Assembly: GCF_900115295.1 (NCBI RefSeq)
Contig: NZ_FOVZ01000010.1
Span: 1 to 64,000, forward strand
Length of the DNA stretch: 64,000 bases
Origin: Sphingomonas sp. OK281
GTDB lineage: Bacteria; Pseudomonadota; Alphaproteobacteria; Sphingomonadales; Sphingomonadaceae
Direction: 5' to 3'
The first letter of the stretch is position 1. Each line of letters starts with the position of its first letter. The position numbers were made by a program, and so were the translations under genes. The notes beneath the pieces were generated by a model. That model made no database searches, had not been told where the DNA came from, and saw only the letters and a program-made list of their open reading frames with translations. Shown in pieces: positions 16,496-24,408 of the stretch.

Positions 16496-18088
16496 CTAAA
16501 GGCTTTCGTGCAAATCTTGCCATGTCAGATCGAACCTCTGAAGGTATTTCCTTAGCCTGTCGGCATCGTTGGAGGAGGTCCGCTTTGCCAGCGACGCGGC
16601 GAATAGCATCCGTCCTGCTTCCGACAGCGAGCGGCTGCGGCGGCAGGTATTGACGACATGAGCCAACTGCACACGATCGAAGGGATCAAGTTCGGCCATT
16701 CGCCCCGTCGGCACGATGCTCCCAAGCCCGTCGTCAACAGCGATATGGATCGACCATAGCCGTTTCAACCGGACGACTTCCGCCTCCACGCACGAGGCGT
16801 CTATCCGCCCGCTGGGGCTGAACGTCGCCATCCGGGTCACGCTGGACGCGAGATCGCGGAAGTTGCCGGTCCAGCGCGCGTCTGGGTGGATTGCGAACGC
16901 GAGGTAACGATCGCGCGCCTCCTTGTTGAAAGTAACCCGCGTTCCTTCGCGTTCGGCGAAACGGTCCAGTTCGTAGTCGAGGTTGGGCGCGATGTCTTCG
17001 CGCCGGTCGGCGAGGCCGGGTAGCGCGAACGTCCACAGGTTCAGCCGCGCGTACAGGTCGTCGCGAAAGCGTCCTTCGGCGACGGCTTGGCCCAGATCGC
17101 GGTTGGTGCCGGCGAGCAGTTGGAAATCGGATGCGGCCTCGCTGTCTGCTCCGACTGGCAGGAAGCGCTTGTCCTCGATCGCGCGCAGGATCATCGCCTG
17201 CTCGTCGAGACCTAATTCACCGATCTCGTCGAGGAACAGCATGCCCTTGTCGGCGGTACGCAGTAGCCCGGCGCGATCGGCTGCTGCCCCGGTAAAGGAC
17301 CCTTTCTTGTGGCCGAACAATGCCGACATCGCGCTGTCGCCTTTCAGCGTGGCGCAGTTCACTTCGACGAACGCGCCCTTCACCTGATGCTTCAGTCGTT
17401 TGAGGTCGTAAATACGCCGTCCCAGTTGGCTTTTGCCCGCGCCGGTCGGACCCATTAGCAGCACTGGCGCGCGCGAGCGGGTCGCCACCTGCTCGATCTC
17501 GTCGATCATCGCGTTGAAGGTGGGGTTTCGCGTCTCGATCCCCGACTTCAGGAACGATGTGCTTTCCGCGCTCGCGACGCTGAAGCGGGTGGCGATGCTG
17601 TCGTAGCGCGACAGGTCGAGGTCGATCGCGTTCCAGATACCGACGGGTTCGGCCGTGCCTCGCCGCGGCTGCGTCTGGAGCAGGCGACCCGGAAGGTAAC
17701 GCGCCTCTGTCAGCAGAAACAGGCAGATCTGCGCCACGTGCGTGCCGGTGGTGATATGAACGAGATAGTCCTCCGCCTCCGGATCGAACGACGACGCACG
17801 GACGAAATCGAGGAGCTTGCCGTAAACCTCCTCAAAGTCCCAGGCATCCGCGAAGTCGATCAAATAGGGCTCAACCCGTGTTTCGGGCGACACGGACCGG
17901 ATGTCCTCCGCGACGAACTCCGCCAGGCGGCGGTGCGGCGTACCATGCAGGAGCACGAAGCGATCGACCCGCAGGTCCTCGTGCATCACGAGGCTCACGG
18001 AAGGGCGCCACTTGTTCCAGCGGGACGCATCCAGCTTGCTGCCGTCCAGCGTCGACCCAAGAAATCCGATTACGACCAAAGGTTTCAT
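16496..18088 (-). CDS. rtcR: RtcR, sigma-54-dependent activator of RNA repair genes
   Basis: 530 aa. The N-terminal ~180 residues (VVIGFLGSTLDG, VEPYLIDFADAWDFEEVYGKLL, HITTGTHVAQICLFLLTEA) form the RtcR CARF-like sensor domain thought to bind a damaged-RNA-derived ligand. The AAA+ domain follows, with Walker A GPTGAGKSQLG, the sigma-54 contact loop as GSFTGAAADRAG (a GAFTGA variant), and Walker B GMLFLDEIGEL. The C-terminus is helical (DRVQLAHVVNTCRRSRSLSEAGRML region) for DNA binding. It is divergent from rtcB, with a sigma-54 promoter facing rtcB in the gap. By analogy with E. coli RtcR, the sensor represses the ATPase until ligand binds. Confidence 0.95.
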   Translation of the reverse strand: MKPLVVIGFLGSTLDGSKLDASRWNKWRPSVSLVMHEDLRVDRFVLLHGTPHRRLAEFVAEDIRSVSPETRVEPYLIDFADAWDFEEVYGKLLDFVRASSFDPEAEDYLVHITTGTHVAQICLFLLTEARYLPGRLLQTQPRRGTAEPVGIWNAIDLDLSRYDSIATRFSVASAESTSFLKSGIETRNPTFNAMIDEIEQVATRSRAPVLLMGPTGAGKSQLGRRIYDLKRLKHQVKGAFVEVNCATLKGDSAMSALFGHKKGSFTGAAADRAGLLRTADKGMLFLDEIGELGLDEQAMILRAIEDKRFLPVGADSEAASDFQLLAGTNRDLGQAVAEGRFRDDLYARLNLWTFALPGLADRREDIAPNLDYELDRFAEREGTRVTFNKEARDRYLAFAIHPDARWTGNFRDLASSVTRMATFSPSGRIDASCVEAEVVRLKRLWSIHIAVDDGLGSIVPTGRMAELDPFDRVQLAHVVNTCRRSRSLSEAGRMLFAASLAKRTSSNDADRLRKYLQRFDLTWQDLHESL

Positions 18089-18174
18089 GATTATCTCATA
18101 AGATAAGAACCGATCCTAGTCGATCGGATATCGACGGCTGTTCGCAGAAGGGCAAAAAGAAGACAAAAGAGAAT

Positions 18175-18190
18175 GCTGAAATATATCAGC
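18175..18190. promoter_or_regulatory. Inverted repeat upstream of rtcB promoter, possible RtcR site
   Basis: GCTGA, 6 A/T bases, TCAGC form a perfect inverted repeat about 35 bp upstream of the -24 element. Enhancer sites for sigma-54 activators are usually palindromes upstream of the promoter, so this is a candidate RtcR binding site. The distance is short for an enhancer, and no footprint data are available. Confidence 0.35.
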
Positions 18191-18224
18191 GGGATAGGTG
18201 GATATCTCGAAGCGGGAGCGCAGT

Positions 18225-18240
18225 TGGCACGGGGTCTGCT
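18225..18240 (+). promoter_or_regulatory. Sigma-54 (-24/-12) promoter of rtcBA
   Basis: The sequence TGGCACG-GGGT-CTGCT matches the sigma-54 consensus TGGCACG-N4-TTGCW with one mismatch. The invariant GG (18226-18227) and GC (18238-18239) are exactly 10 bases apart. It lies about 110 bp upstream of the rtcB ATG, on the same strand and downstream of divergent rtcR, which encodes a sigma-54 activator. Confidence 0.85.
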
Positions 18241-18351
18241 ACGTGATTGGTGTCGGGTCGACTGGTATCGAACAGCCCGACGAAGCGGCCGGGGTGGCGG
18301 GAATAGGCCAGCCACCCCAATCCGCGACGTAATAGAGTCCCGGAGGCGACC

Positions 18352-19575
18352 ATGACCACCAACTATGACTTACAAACCGTTGAGGGCGGCGTACCGATCA
18401 AGATGTGGACGCGCGGCGTGCCGGTCGACGACAAGGCGCGAGCTCAGCTGGCCAGCGCCGCGCGGATGCCGTTCGTCTTCAAGCACGTTGCAGTAATGCC
18501 GGACGTGCATGTCGGTATCGGCGCCACCATCGGCTCGGTCATTGCGACCAAGGGCGCGGTGATCCCCGCAGCGGTTGGCGTCGATATCGGCTGCGGCATG
18601 ATGGCGGCGCGGACATCGCTGACCGCCAGCGACCTGCCCGACAATCTGGAGGGGGTCCGCGCCGCGATCGAACGCGCGGTGCCGGTCGGCCGCGACGTCA
18701 AGATGGGCAAGCGTGATCCGGGATCGTGGGGGGATCCGCCTGCCGCGATCGTCGAGGCGTGGGCGACGCTTGCCGGGCGTTTCGGGCAGATCGTCGCCAA
18801 GTATCCGAAGCTGGGCAAGGCCAACAATTTGGTCCACCTTGGTACGCTCGGCACCGGCAACCACTTCATCGAAGTCTGCCTGGATACCGAACAGCGGGTT
18901 TGGGTGATGCTTCACTCGGGCTCGCGCGGCGTTGGCAATGCGATCGGCACGTTCTTCATCGAGCTGGCGAAGCAGGACATGCGCAAGTGGTTCCTGAACC
19001 TGCCTGACGAGGATCTGGCCTACTTTCCCGAGGGCACCGACCATTTCGACGATTATGTCGAGGCGGTCGGCTGGGCGCAGGACTATGCAGCGCTCAATCG
19101 GCGGATGATGATGACGAATGTGATCCGGGCGATGCGCGGCGTCATCGCCAAACCGTTCGATGCGGAGCTGGAAGCGATCAACTGCCATCACAACTATGTC
19201 GGGCGGGAGAACCATTTCGGCCAGAACGTGCTCGTGACCCGCAAGGGTGCGGTGCGCGCTGCGACCGGCGTCATGGGGATCATCCCCGGCTCGATGGGCG
19301 CCAAGTCGTTCATCGTTCGCGGGCTTGGCAACAAGGAGTCGTTCGACAGCTGCTCGCATGGCGCCGGGCGAGTGATGAGCCGAACCCAGGCCAAACGCGA
19401 GGTGACGGTGGCGGAGCACGTCGCCGCGACCGAGGGCGTCGCATGCCGCAAGGATGAGGGCGTGATCGACGAAAGCCCGCGCGCGTACAAGCCGATCGAG
19501 GCGGTGATGGCGGCGCAGGCCGATCTCGTCGAGATCGTGCATACGCTCAAGCAGGTAGTGTGCGTCAAAGGCTGA
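18352..19575 (+). CDS. rtcB: RtcB, GTP-dependent 3'-phosphate RNA ligase
   Basis: 407 aa, the usual length of the short bacterial RtcB. Metal and GMP-binding motifs are clear: MPDVHVGIGATIGSV and VGVDIGCGMMA (Asp/Cys metal ligands), LGTGNHFIEV, HSGSRGVGN and INCHHNYVGRENHFG. SCSHGAGRVMSR carries the expected guanylylated His336 (equivalent to E. coli His337). It joins RNA 2',3'-cyclic-phosphate or 3'-phosphate ends to 5'-OH ends. A Shine-Dalgarno (GGAGG) precedes the ATG. Expression is predicted from the RtcR-dependent sigma-54 promoter upstream. Confidence 0.97.
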   Translation: MTTNYDLQTVEGGVPIKMWTRGVPVDDKARAQLASAARMPFVFKHVAVMPDVHVGIGATIGSVIATKGAVIPAAVGVDIGCGMMAARTSLTASDLPDNLEGVRAAIERAVPVGRDVKMGKRDPGSWGDPPAAIVEAWATLAGRFGQIVAKYPKLGKANNLVHLGTLGTGNHFIEVCLDTEQRVWVMLHSGSRGVGNAIGTFFIELAKQDMRKWFLNLPDEDLAYFPEGTDHFDDYVEAVGWAQDYAALNRRMMMTNVIRAMRGVIAKPFDAELEAINCHHNYVGRENHFGQNVLVTRKGAVRAATGVMGIIPGSMGAKSFIVRGLGNKESFDSCSHGAGRVMSRTQAKREVTVAEHVAATEGVACRKDEGVIDESPRAYKPIEAVMAAQADLVEIVHTLKQVVCVKG

Positions 19576-19608
19576 CGCGCACCACCGTCCGAACTGGAAA
19601 GAACGACC

Positions 19609-20622
19609 ATGATCGAGATCGACGGCTCCGAAGGCGAGGGCGGGGGGCAGGTGGTGCGCAACGCCTGCGCACTGTCGCTCGTCACCGGCACGCCTTTCCG
19701 GATTACTAACGTGCGCGGCGGACGAGAGAAGCCCGGGTTGATGCGCCAGCACGTCACCGCGATCGAGGCTGCCTGCACCGTCGGCAGTGCGACGTGCGAC
19801 GGACTGACCGTAGGATCGTCCGAGATCATTTTTCGTCCCGGGCAAGTCGTTGCGGGGGAATATAACTTCTCCGTTGGCACTGCGGGATCGACCGGTCTGG
19901 TGTTGCAGACGGTATTGATGCCGCTCGTTTTCGCGGACCGGCCATCGCGGCTCGTGCTGGAGGGCGGTACGCACAACATGCTCGCGCCACCGTTCGACTT
20001 CATTGCAAAGAGCTTCCTGCCCATCATCGATCGGATGGGGCCGACCGTCACCGCGCGACTTGTAAGGCCTGGCTTCTATCCGCGTGGCGGCGGCCGGATC
20101 GAGGTGGACATCACCCCCGCGCCGCTCCGTGCGATCGACTGCCTGGAGCGGGGCGCTTTGGTCGATCGTTCGGCGTTGGCCATGTTCGCGGGGATCCCGC
20201 CGGCGGTCGCCGACCGCGAAATCGTCACCGCTCGCAAGCTGCTCGACTGGCCGGACGAAGCGTTCGCCGTCAGGGAACTCCCCGAGAGTCAGGGACCGGG
20301 CAATATCCTACTCCTGGAAGCGGCGTTCGAGCATGTGACCGAGGTGGTCAGCGGCTTCGGCAAGCTGGGCGTGTCGGCGGAAAGGGTGGCGCAGACCGCC
20401 GTGAGCCGCATGGCTGGCTACCTCGCGTCGGACGCGTTCGCTGGCCCATATCTAGCTGACCAGCTGCTCCTGCCATTTGCGTTGGCGGGCGGTGGCACGT
20501 TCACGACCGTGAAGCCGAGCCAGCACAGCTATACGGCTGCAGCAGTAATCGAACGCTTCCTTGATCGCCGATGCGGTTTCACTCAGCTGCCCTCTGGAGC
20601 CCACCGTCTGGACGTGAGGTAA
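19609..20622 (+). CDS. rtcA: RtcA, RNA 3'-terminal phosphate cyclase
   Basis: 337 aa. The N-terminal IEIDGSEGEGGGQVVRNA and LSLVTGTPFRI, the central FIAKSFLPIIDRMGP and YPRGGGRIEVDI, and the C-terminal adenylylation His in KPSQHSYTAAAV are the family signatures. RtcA uses ATP to turn RNA 3'-phosphates into 2',3'-cyclic phosphates, which RtcB can then ligate. It begins 33 bp after rtcB with a Shine-Dalgarno-like GAAAGAACG, so both are in one transcript. Confidence 0.97.
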   Translation: MIEIDGSEGEGGGQVVRNACALSLVTGTPFRITNVRGGREKPGLMRQHVTAIEAACTVGSATCDGLTVGSSEIIFRPGQVVAGEYNFSVGTAGSTGLVLQTVLMPLVFADRPSRLVLEGGTHNMLAPPFDFIAKSFLPIIDRMGPTVTARLVRPGFYPRGGGRIEVDITPAPLRAIDCLERGALVDRSALAMFAGIPPAVADREIVTARKLLDWPDEAFAVRELPESQGPGNILLLEAAFEHVTEVVSGFGKLGVSAERVAQTAVSRMAGYLASDAFAGPYLADQLLLPFALAGGGTFTTVKPSQHSYTAAAVIERFLDRRCGFTQLPSGAHRLDVR

Positions 20623-20704
20623 GCGCGAACTGCTGCGCAAGCGACCCTGGTCAGCAGCTGTCGTGGTGTCGACTGCGGCAGCGGTCTCGGTTACCTGCAT
20701 CGGC

Positions 20705-21397
20705 ATGCTTGCGAGATCCGATCGACCCGCCGATTTTAACCTCGACCGGGACGGGGCAGAACTCTTCGCGCAGGCGCTGGACGAACCTGCGCTTGTTCGC
20801 CTCGAGGCTGCTTTGACCGCGCTTCCGATCGACACGCCCGGCGTGCGGATCGGGGAGGAGCCGTTGCTCAAGCCGTTGCTTGAGATTTCCGGACCAATCG
20901 GTGCCATAGCTGCGACCGCGATCGGGTCCGATGCTCGCCCGGTGCGTGCGATCCTGTTCGACAAGACGGCGGGGCGGAACTGGGCGCTCGGCTGGCATCA
21001 GGACCGCACGATCGTCGTCAGGGAGCGGATCGAAGCCCCCGGTTTCGGACCGTGGACGGTCAAGTCAGGGCTCGTCCAGGTCGAGCCGCCGTTCGAGATC
21101 CTCGAACGGATGGTGACAGTGCGCGTGCACCTAGACCAAGTGGACGCGAGTAACGCACCGTTGCGTATCGTGGCCGGCTCACACCGGCTCGGACGCTTGC
21201 CTGAGGGTGAAGTTCGGCGCGTGGCGGCGATTTCTGGTGAGCAGCTCTGCTTGGCCGAGCGCGGCGACGTGTGGCTCTATGCTACGTCGATCGTCCACGC
21301 ATCGCTCCCTGCCCACCCGCCGCGGCGACGCCGGGTCCTCCAGGTCGACTATTCCGCTGACGTCGCGCCATACCCACTCGCCTGGCGCGGTTTATAG
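20705..21397 (+). CDS. PhyH-like Fe(II)/2-oxoglutarate dioxygenase in the rtc operon
   Basis: About 230 aa. The double-stranded beta-helix iron site shows as LGWHQDRTIVV (HxD), with the distal His in TSIVHASLPA and a following basic stretch PPRRRRVLQVDY that would hold 2-oxoglutarate. NAPLRIVAGSHRLGRL is the standard PhyH block before it. The phytanoyl-CoA dioxygenase superfamily hydroxylates very diverse small molecules, so the substrate is unknown. It follows rtcA by about 80 bp on the same strand and is followed 8 bp later by a phosphatase gene. An alternative GTG start at 20663 adds 14 residues. A role in RNA repair is suggested only by position. Confidence 0.82.
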   Translation: MLARSDRPADFNLDRDGAELFAQALDEPALVRLEAALTALPIDTPGVRIGEEPLLKPLLEISGPIGAIAATAIGSDARPVRAILFDKTAGRNWALGWHQDRTIVVRERIEAPGFGPWTVKSGLVQVEPPFEILERMVTVRVHLDQVDASNAPLRIVAGSHRLGRLPEGEVRRVAAISGEQLCLAERGDVWLYATSIVHASLPAHPPRRRRVLQVDYSADVAPYPLAWRGL

Positions 21398-21405
21398 GTG
21401 CCGGA

Positions 21406-21777
21406 TTGAGTCGCCTACGCCTCCGAACGGTCCTGTTCGTGTGTAGCCAAAACAAGCTGCGAAGCCCAACGGCCGAGCAGGTGTTTTCGTGGCGAGAAGA
21501 CCTAGAGGTAGACTCTGCCGGGACGAACCATGATGCAGAAAACCCACTCACGGCTGAACTGGTCAAATGGGCCGATCTGATTTTCGTCATGGAGAAGGCG
21601 CATCGGAGCAAGCTGCAGCGACGCTTCCGAGAGGCTCTGGCAGGCACGCGCGTGATCTGCCTCGACATACCGGATGATTATGCTTTCCTGCAGCCAGAAC
21701 TGGTTAGCCTTCTCGAGATCAAGGTGAGCAGGCACCTGCCCGCGCCCCTTACGGCAGCGCCGAAGAGGCGAGCTTGA
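21406..21777 (+). CDS. Low-molecular-weight protein-tyrosine-phosphatase-like protein
   Basis: 123 aa. It has the P-loop CxxxxxR(S) as Cys13 to Arg19 in VLFVCSQNKLRSPTAE and a general-acid loop candidate in CLDIPDDYAF. The TAELVKWADLIFVMEKAHRSKL segment matches the family's conserved KWADLIFVME core. The start is a TTG 8 bp after the dioxygenase stop, with AGGTG upstream. No ATG lies before the P-loop. It is shorter than typical 150-aa LMW-PTPs. As the last gene of the rtcB-rtcA-PhyH series it could remove a phosphate from an RNA end, nucleotide or protein, but that is inference. Confidence 0.85.
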   Translation: MSRLRLRTVLFVCSQNKLRSPTAEQVFSWREDLEVDSAGTNHDAENPLTAELVKWADLIFVMEKAHRSKLQRRFREALAGTRVICLDIPDDYAFLQPELVSLLEIKVSRHLPAPLTAAPKRRA

Positions 21778-22166
21778 GCGCGAGATCGGAACATGAATGA
21801 ACGTCTGCTTCCGGGAAGGCCCTAAGCGGGTGTAAGCGTCCGACTATGGGTCTCTTGTGTCGCGCCAGAAAAGCACGGTCGAATGGAGAGCCGCCGTCCG
21901 CTTTGGGCTCTCCAACGGCATAAGTCGCCGTTTGTTCATGTTCCGCGAAAGGCAGATACGCGCCCCAATCTCCGCTGTTCGACGGGCTGAAAGCTAACTC
22001 AAAGCCGTTCGTTCGTGGTGTCGTGCGCAACGAACCTGCGATGACGAGGGACCTAGCCCTATGTCGCCGACCTGAAAAACCTACACCTTAGAAAAGCGCG
22101 TCGCTACTGGCCATACATCGCTGACGAAGGCCCTGACGCCACGCGGAGGGATAAGGGAGATCACAG
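21778..22166. repeat. Intergenic region with degenerate dispersed repeats
   Basis: About 390 bp with no supported gene. Between 21795 and 21990 it carries several copies of a short degenerate motif of the type cgtc(c/t)gcttt-gggctc (for example near 21801, 21837 and 21894), related to the repeats at 4114-4174 and 23061-23121. A 93-codon minus-strand frame across this DNA (21749-22030) is probably fortuitous. A Shine-Dalgarno (GGGAG) for the next gene is at the right edge. Confidence 0.5.
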
Positions 22167-22970
22167 ATGCAAAGCGATCGCGCCAAAACCGATGTTCCCA
22201 GCGAAGTGCGGACCAACGTCCCGGTCGAGACGGCCAAAAGCGCCATATGGCGGCCGGGATCGGCCGTGGTGGCGTTTCTCTCAACGGTCGGGACGGCCAC
22301 ACTGATCAGCCTGCTCCTCGGACTCTTCTACTATTACACCCATCATTACCGCGAGGCATATCTTGGCCGCCTCGGCTTGGATCCCGAGGCTTTACCAATC
22401 ACGACGCAGGAGGCGATCGTCGAGGGGTTCGACGGTATCGTGACAACGATCCTCTGGAAACTCGCGTTGGTGACCCTCTTCATCCCGGTCTACCTCGCCA
22501 TCGTCTGGATTGGCGGCGTCCTTTTGGAGGGGTTCGCCACCAGGTTCGGCATCACTTCCGGAAGGCGAACGCCTCACCCGCTGCTGATTGCACTAGGCCG
22601 TAGCGCGGGTTTTAGGGCGTCGGTCATAGTGTCTGCCATTGCGATCGGGGTGACCATCTTCAGCAGTCTTGTCGTCATCCTGATCGGAATCCCGGCCCAG
22701 GACGCTGGCGTCGCAGCAGCAAATGATCTGCTGAGTCGGGTTCAATCGACCACCCCAGAATGTGCACGTTATGAGATGAAGGGCGGGAGCGGGATCGTTG
22801 GCTGGCCGGTCGGCAGTACACCCGACCGTCAATTCGTTTTGGGCAATGATCATGCCGCGCACGTAGTCAATTTCGACGATCTACAGCGATTGAAGGAAAC
22901 GGGCGTCACGTGTCGGACGCCTTCGGCCGGCACCCCTTCGAGACACCCCGAGCGGGATCGCTCGAAGTAA
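22167..22970 (+). CDS. Inner-membrane protein of unknown function
   Basis: 267 aa. Three long hydrophobic segments are visible: AVVAFLSTVGTATLISLLLGLFYYY (about residues 34-58), KLALVTLFIPVYLAIVWIGGVLL (about 98-120) and SVIVSAIAIGVTIFSSLVVILIG (about 152-174). A soluble C-terminal part of about 90 residues containing two cysteines (PECARYEM, TCRTPS) follows and is probably periplasmic. A hydrophilic 30-residue N-terminus precedes the first helix. I do not recognise the family. It stands alone after the repeat-rich gap. Confidence 0.72.
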   Translation: MQSDRAKTDVPSEVRTNVPVETAKSAIWRPGSAVVAFLSTVGTATLISLLLGLFYYYTHHYREAYLGRLGLDPEALPITTQEAIVEGFDGIVTTILWKLALVTLFIPVYLAIVWIGGVLLEGFATRFGITSGRRTPHPLLIALGRSAGFRASVIVSAIAIGVTIFSSLVVILIGIPAQDAGVAAANDLLSRVQSTTPECARYEMKGGSGIVGWPVGSTPDRQFVLGNDHAAHVVNFDDLQRLKETGVTCRTPSAGTPSRHPERDRSK

Positions 22971-23391
22971 GGCAGGCTCGCCTAGGCGAATGTCCGATCA
23001 AACCCAATGTTGATCCCGATCAAGCAGCCTAGCAGTCCGCCTAAAGGTCTAGAACAAAACGATGAACGAGCGACTGAACTTGGGAGGAGGGAAGGGTGCC
23101 CTGAGCGTCTGCTTGTGGGTCATGCAGGCGCCGCCGTAACGTGTGCTGCGAGAAAACGGTAAAGGCGCGCAGTAGCGCTTTGAACTGAGCGTTCCGGTCA
23201 CCGCCGCTGAGCATGTCACCCTGTATGCTCGTCATCGGCTTCGATATCCCACCAGATCGAGCGTTTGCAAATTCTCTGGCTAGCCGGGGTCAAACAGCTG
23301 CCGTTTTTACCCAAGATCGACCCGGCCATCGCCAGGACTGAGCATGGATCTTCATAACCTCAAAGTGCGATAAAGCGCGGCGCTCCTATCG
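22971..23391. other. Intergenic region holding a dispersed repeat
   Basis: About 420 bp without a convincing gene. It contains repeat copy B (23061-23121). A 64-codon minus-strand frame (23041-23235) starts well but runs straight through the repeat, so I do not call it. No terminator hairpin with a T-run was recognised. Confidence 0.45.
23061..23121. repeat. Dispersed intergenic repeat, copy B
   Basis: Ungapped 61-bp partner of 4114-4174, about 70% identical by hand count, in the same orientation. Both start GATGAACG and end TGTGGGTC. The two copies lie 19 kb apart in unrelated intergenic DNA. Confidence 0.5.
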
Positions 23392-24408
23392 TTAAAGGTC
23401 GGCGGCCAGGCGATCCGTTATGCCGGGCATCAGGGCACCTCCCTGATAGAGCCTGTGAATACGGTTGCCGAGTATATCGCCGGGTCCCTGCGCGTAACGC
23501 ATGGCGCCAAAGCGCGCGACCACCTCTGCCTGCGCCGCAAGGGCGGATCGGTCCTGCTTCACCACCGGCATAAGGAAAGCCTTGAGGCCCCATTGTTTGA
23601 CGACGGCTGGGAGGATGCCGCGGGGAGTGGTGAAGCACGCGAACGGCCTGAAACTGTGTTTCCCGACAGGCGTGAAGAAGGCCGTCACGCAAAGCGTAAG
23701 GCCGTGCCGGCTCTCCCACACGGCCTGCACCGCGGCCGGGGCGTCGTACCGCGTTCGGCTTCGGGTGCGTTCGCCTTCCAGCAGGCGCGACATTATACCC
23801 GAGTCAGGCCGCGATTGATCGATCGTCATTTCGATGCCCCGCTCGAAATTCTCGACGGTCAGCGTCACCGGCTGTCGTCGGTCACGTCGGCGAATCAACC
23901 CGTGATGCAGCTCGCTGGTATGGAACGGGTCCATCACGTTCTCGATCGCATCGAAGGCGGTTCCGCGCCATTCGCCTTGATCCCACCAGAAATGGTCGAA
24001 CCCATCGCTGCCAAACGGCGCGCGCAGCGTCGGGGCGGCGGGCACGTCCGGTGTATCCGCCAGCCGCACGAACACCGCGCCATGCGCTTCGTAAACGGCG
24101 ACAGGCTTGGCGGACAGCCTGCGGCCTTCGGCTTCGCCCAGGGTGCAACCGGGGACCGCGACGCACGTGCCGTCGGCGGCGAACCGCCACCCGTGGTAGG
24201 GGCAAGTCAGCCCGTTCTCGGCCACGCGACCTTGCGACAACGGAAAATTGCGGTGCGGGCAGCGGTCGACCAGCGCGCCGATACGACCATTGCTCCGAAA
24301 CAGCGCGACCGGGACGCCGGCGACGACCCGCTGCACCGGACGGCGTCGCACGTCGCGGGACAGGGCCGCCATCTGCCACCCCAGATGCATCGGATCGACG
24401 AGGCTCAC
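23392..24408 (-). CDS. Rieske-type aromatic-ring-hydroxylating oxygenase subunit
   Basis: 338 aa. The [2Fe-2S] Rieske motif is CPHRNFPLSQG and then CPYHGWRF (CxH...CxxH). The catalytic iron region is AIENVMDPFHTSELHHG, with bridging Asp/Asn and two His. The rest matches the alpha-subunit helix-grip domain of single-component-type Rieske oxygenases (VanA or demethylase group). The preferred start is a GTG at 24408 that overlaps the ATP-grasp stop (GTGA) with GGAG seven bases before. An ATG at 24426 is the alternative. It is the last gene of the seven-gene lipid-like operon and would hydroxylate or desaturate its product. The reductase partner is not in the window. Confidence 0.88.
   Translation of the reverse strand: MSLVDPMHLGWQMAALSRDVRRRPVQRVVAGVPVALFRSNGRIGALVDRCPHRNFPLSQGRVAENGLTCPYHGWRFAADGTCVAVPGCTLGEAEGRRLSAKPVAVYEAHGAVFVRLADTPDVPAAPTLRAPFGSDGFDHFWWDQGEWRGTAFDAIENVMDPFHTSELHHGLIRRRDRRQPVTLTVENFERGIEMTIDQSRPDSGIMSRLLEGERTRSRTRYDAPAAVQAVWESRHGLTLCVTAFFTPVGKHSFRPFACFTTPRGILPAVVKQWGLKAFLMPVVKQDRSALAAQAEVVARFGAMRYAQGPGDILGNRIHRLYQGGALMPGITDRLAADL

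Noticed and set aside
18370..19974. 534-codon minus-strand frame opposite rtcB and rtcA
   Set aside because: Same kind of shadow: biased His/Arg/Asp composition and no domain, whereas rtcB and rtcA on the plus strand are certain.
21749..22030. 93-codon minus-strand frame
   Set aside because: It covers several degenerate repeat units and has no domain, so it is probably fortuitous.
23041..23235. 64-codon minus-strand frame
   Set aside because: It reads directly through a dispersed repeat. The repeat partner at 4114 is not coding in the equivalent frame.
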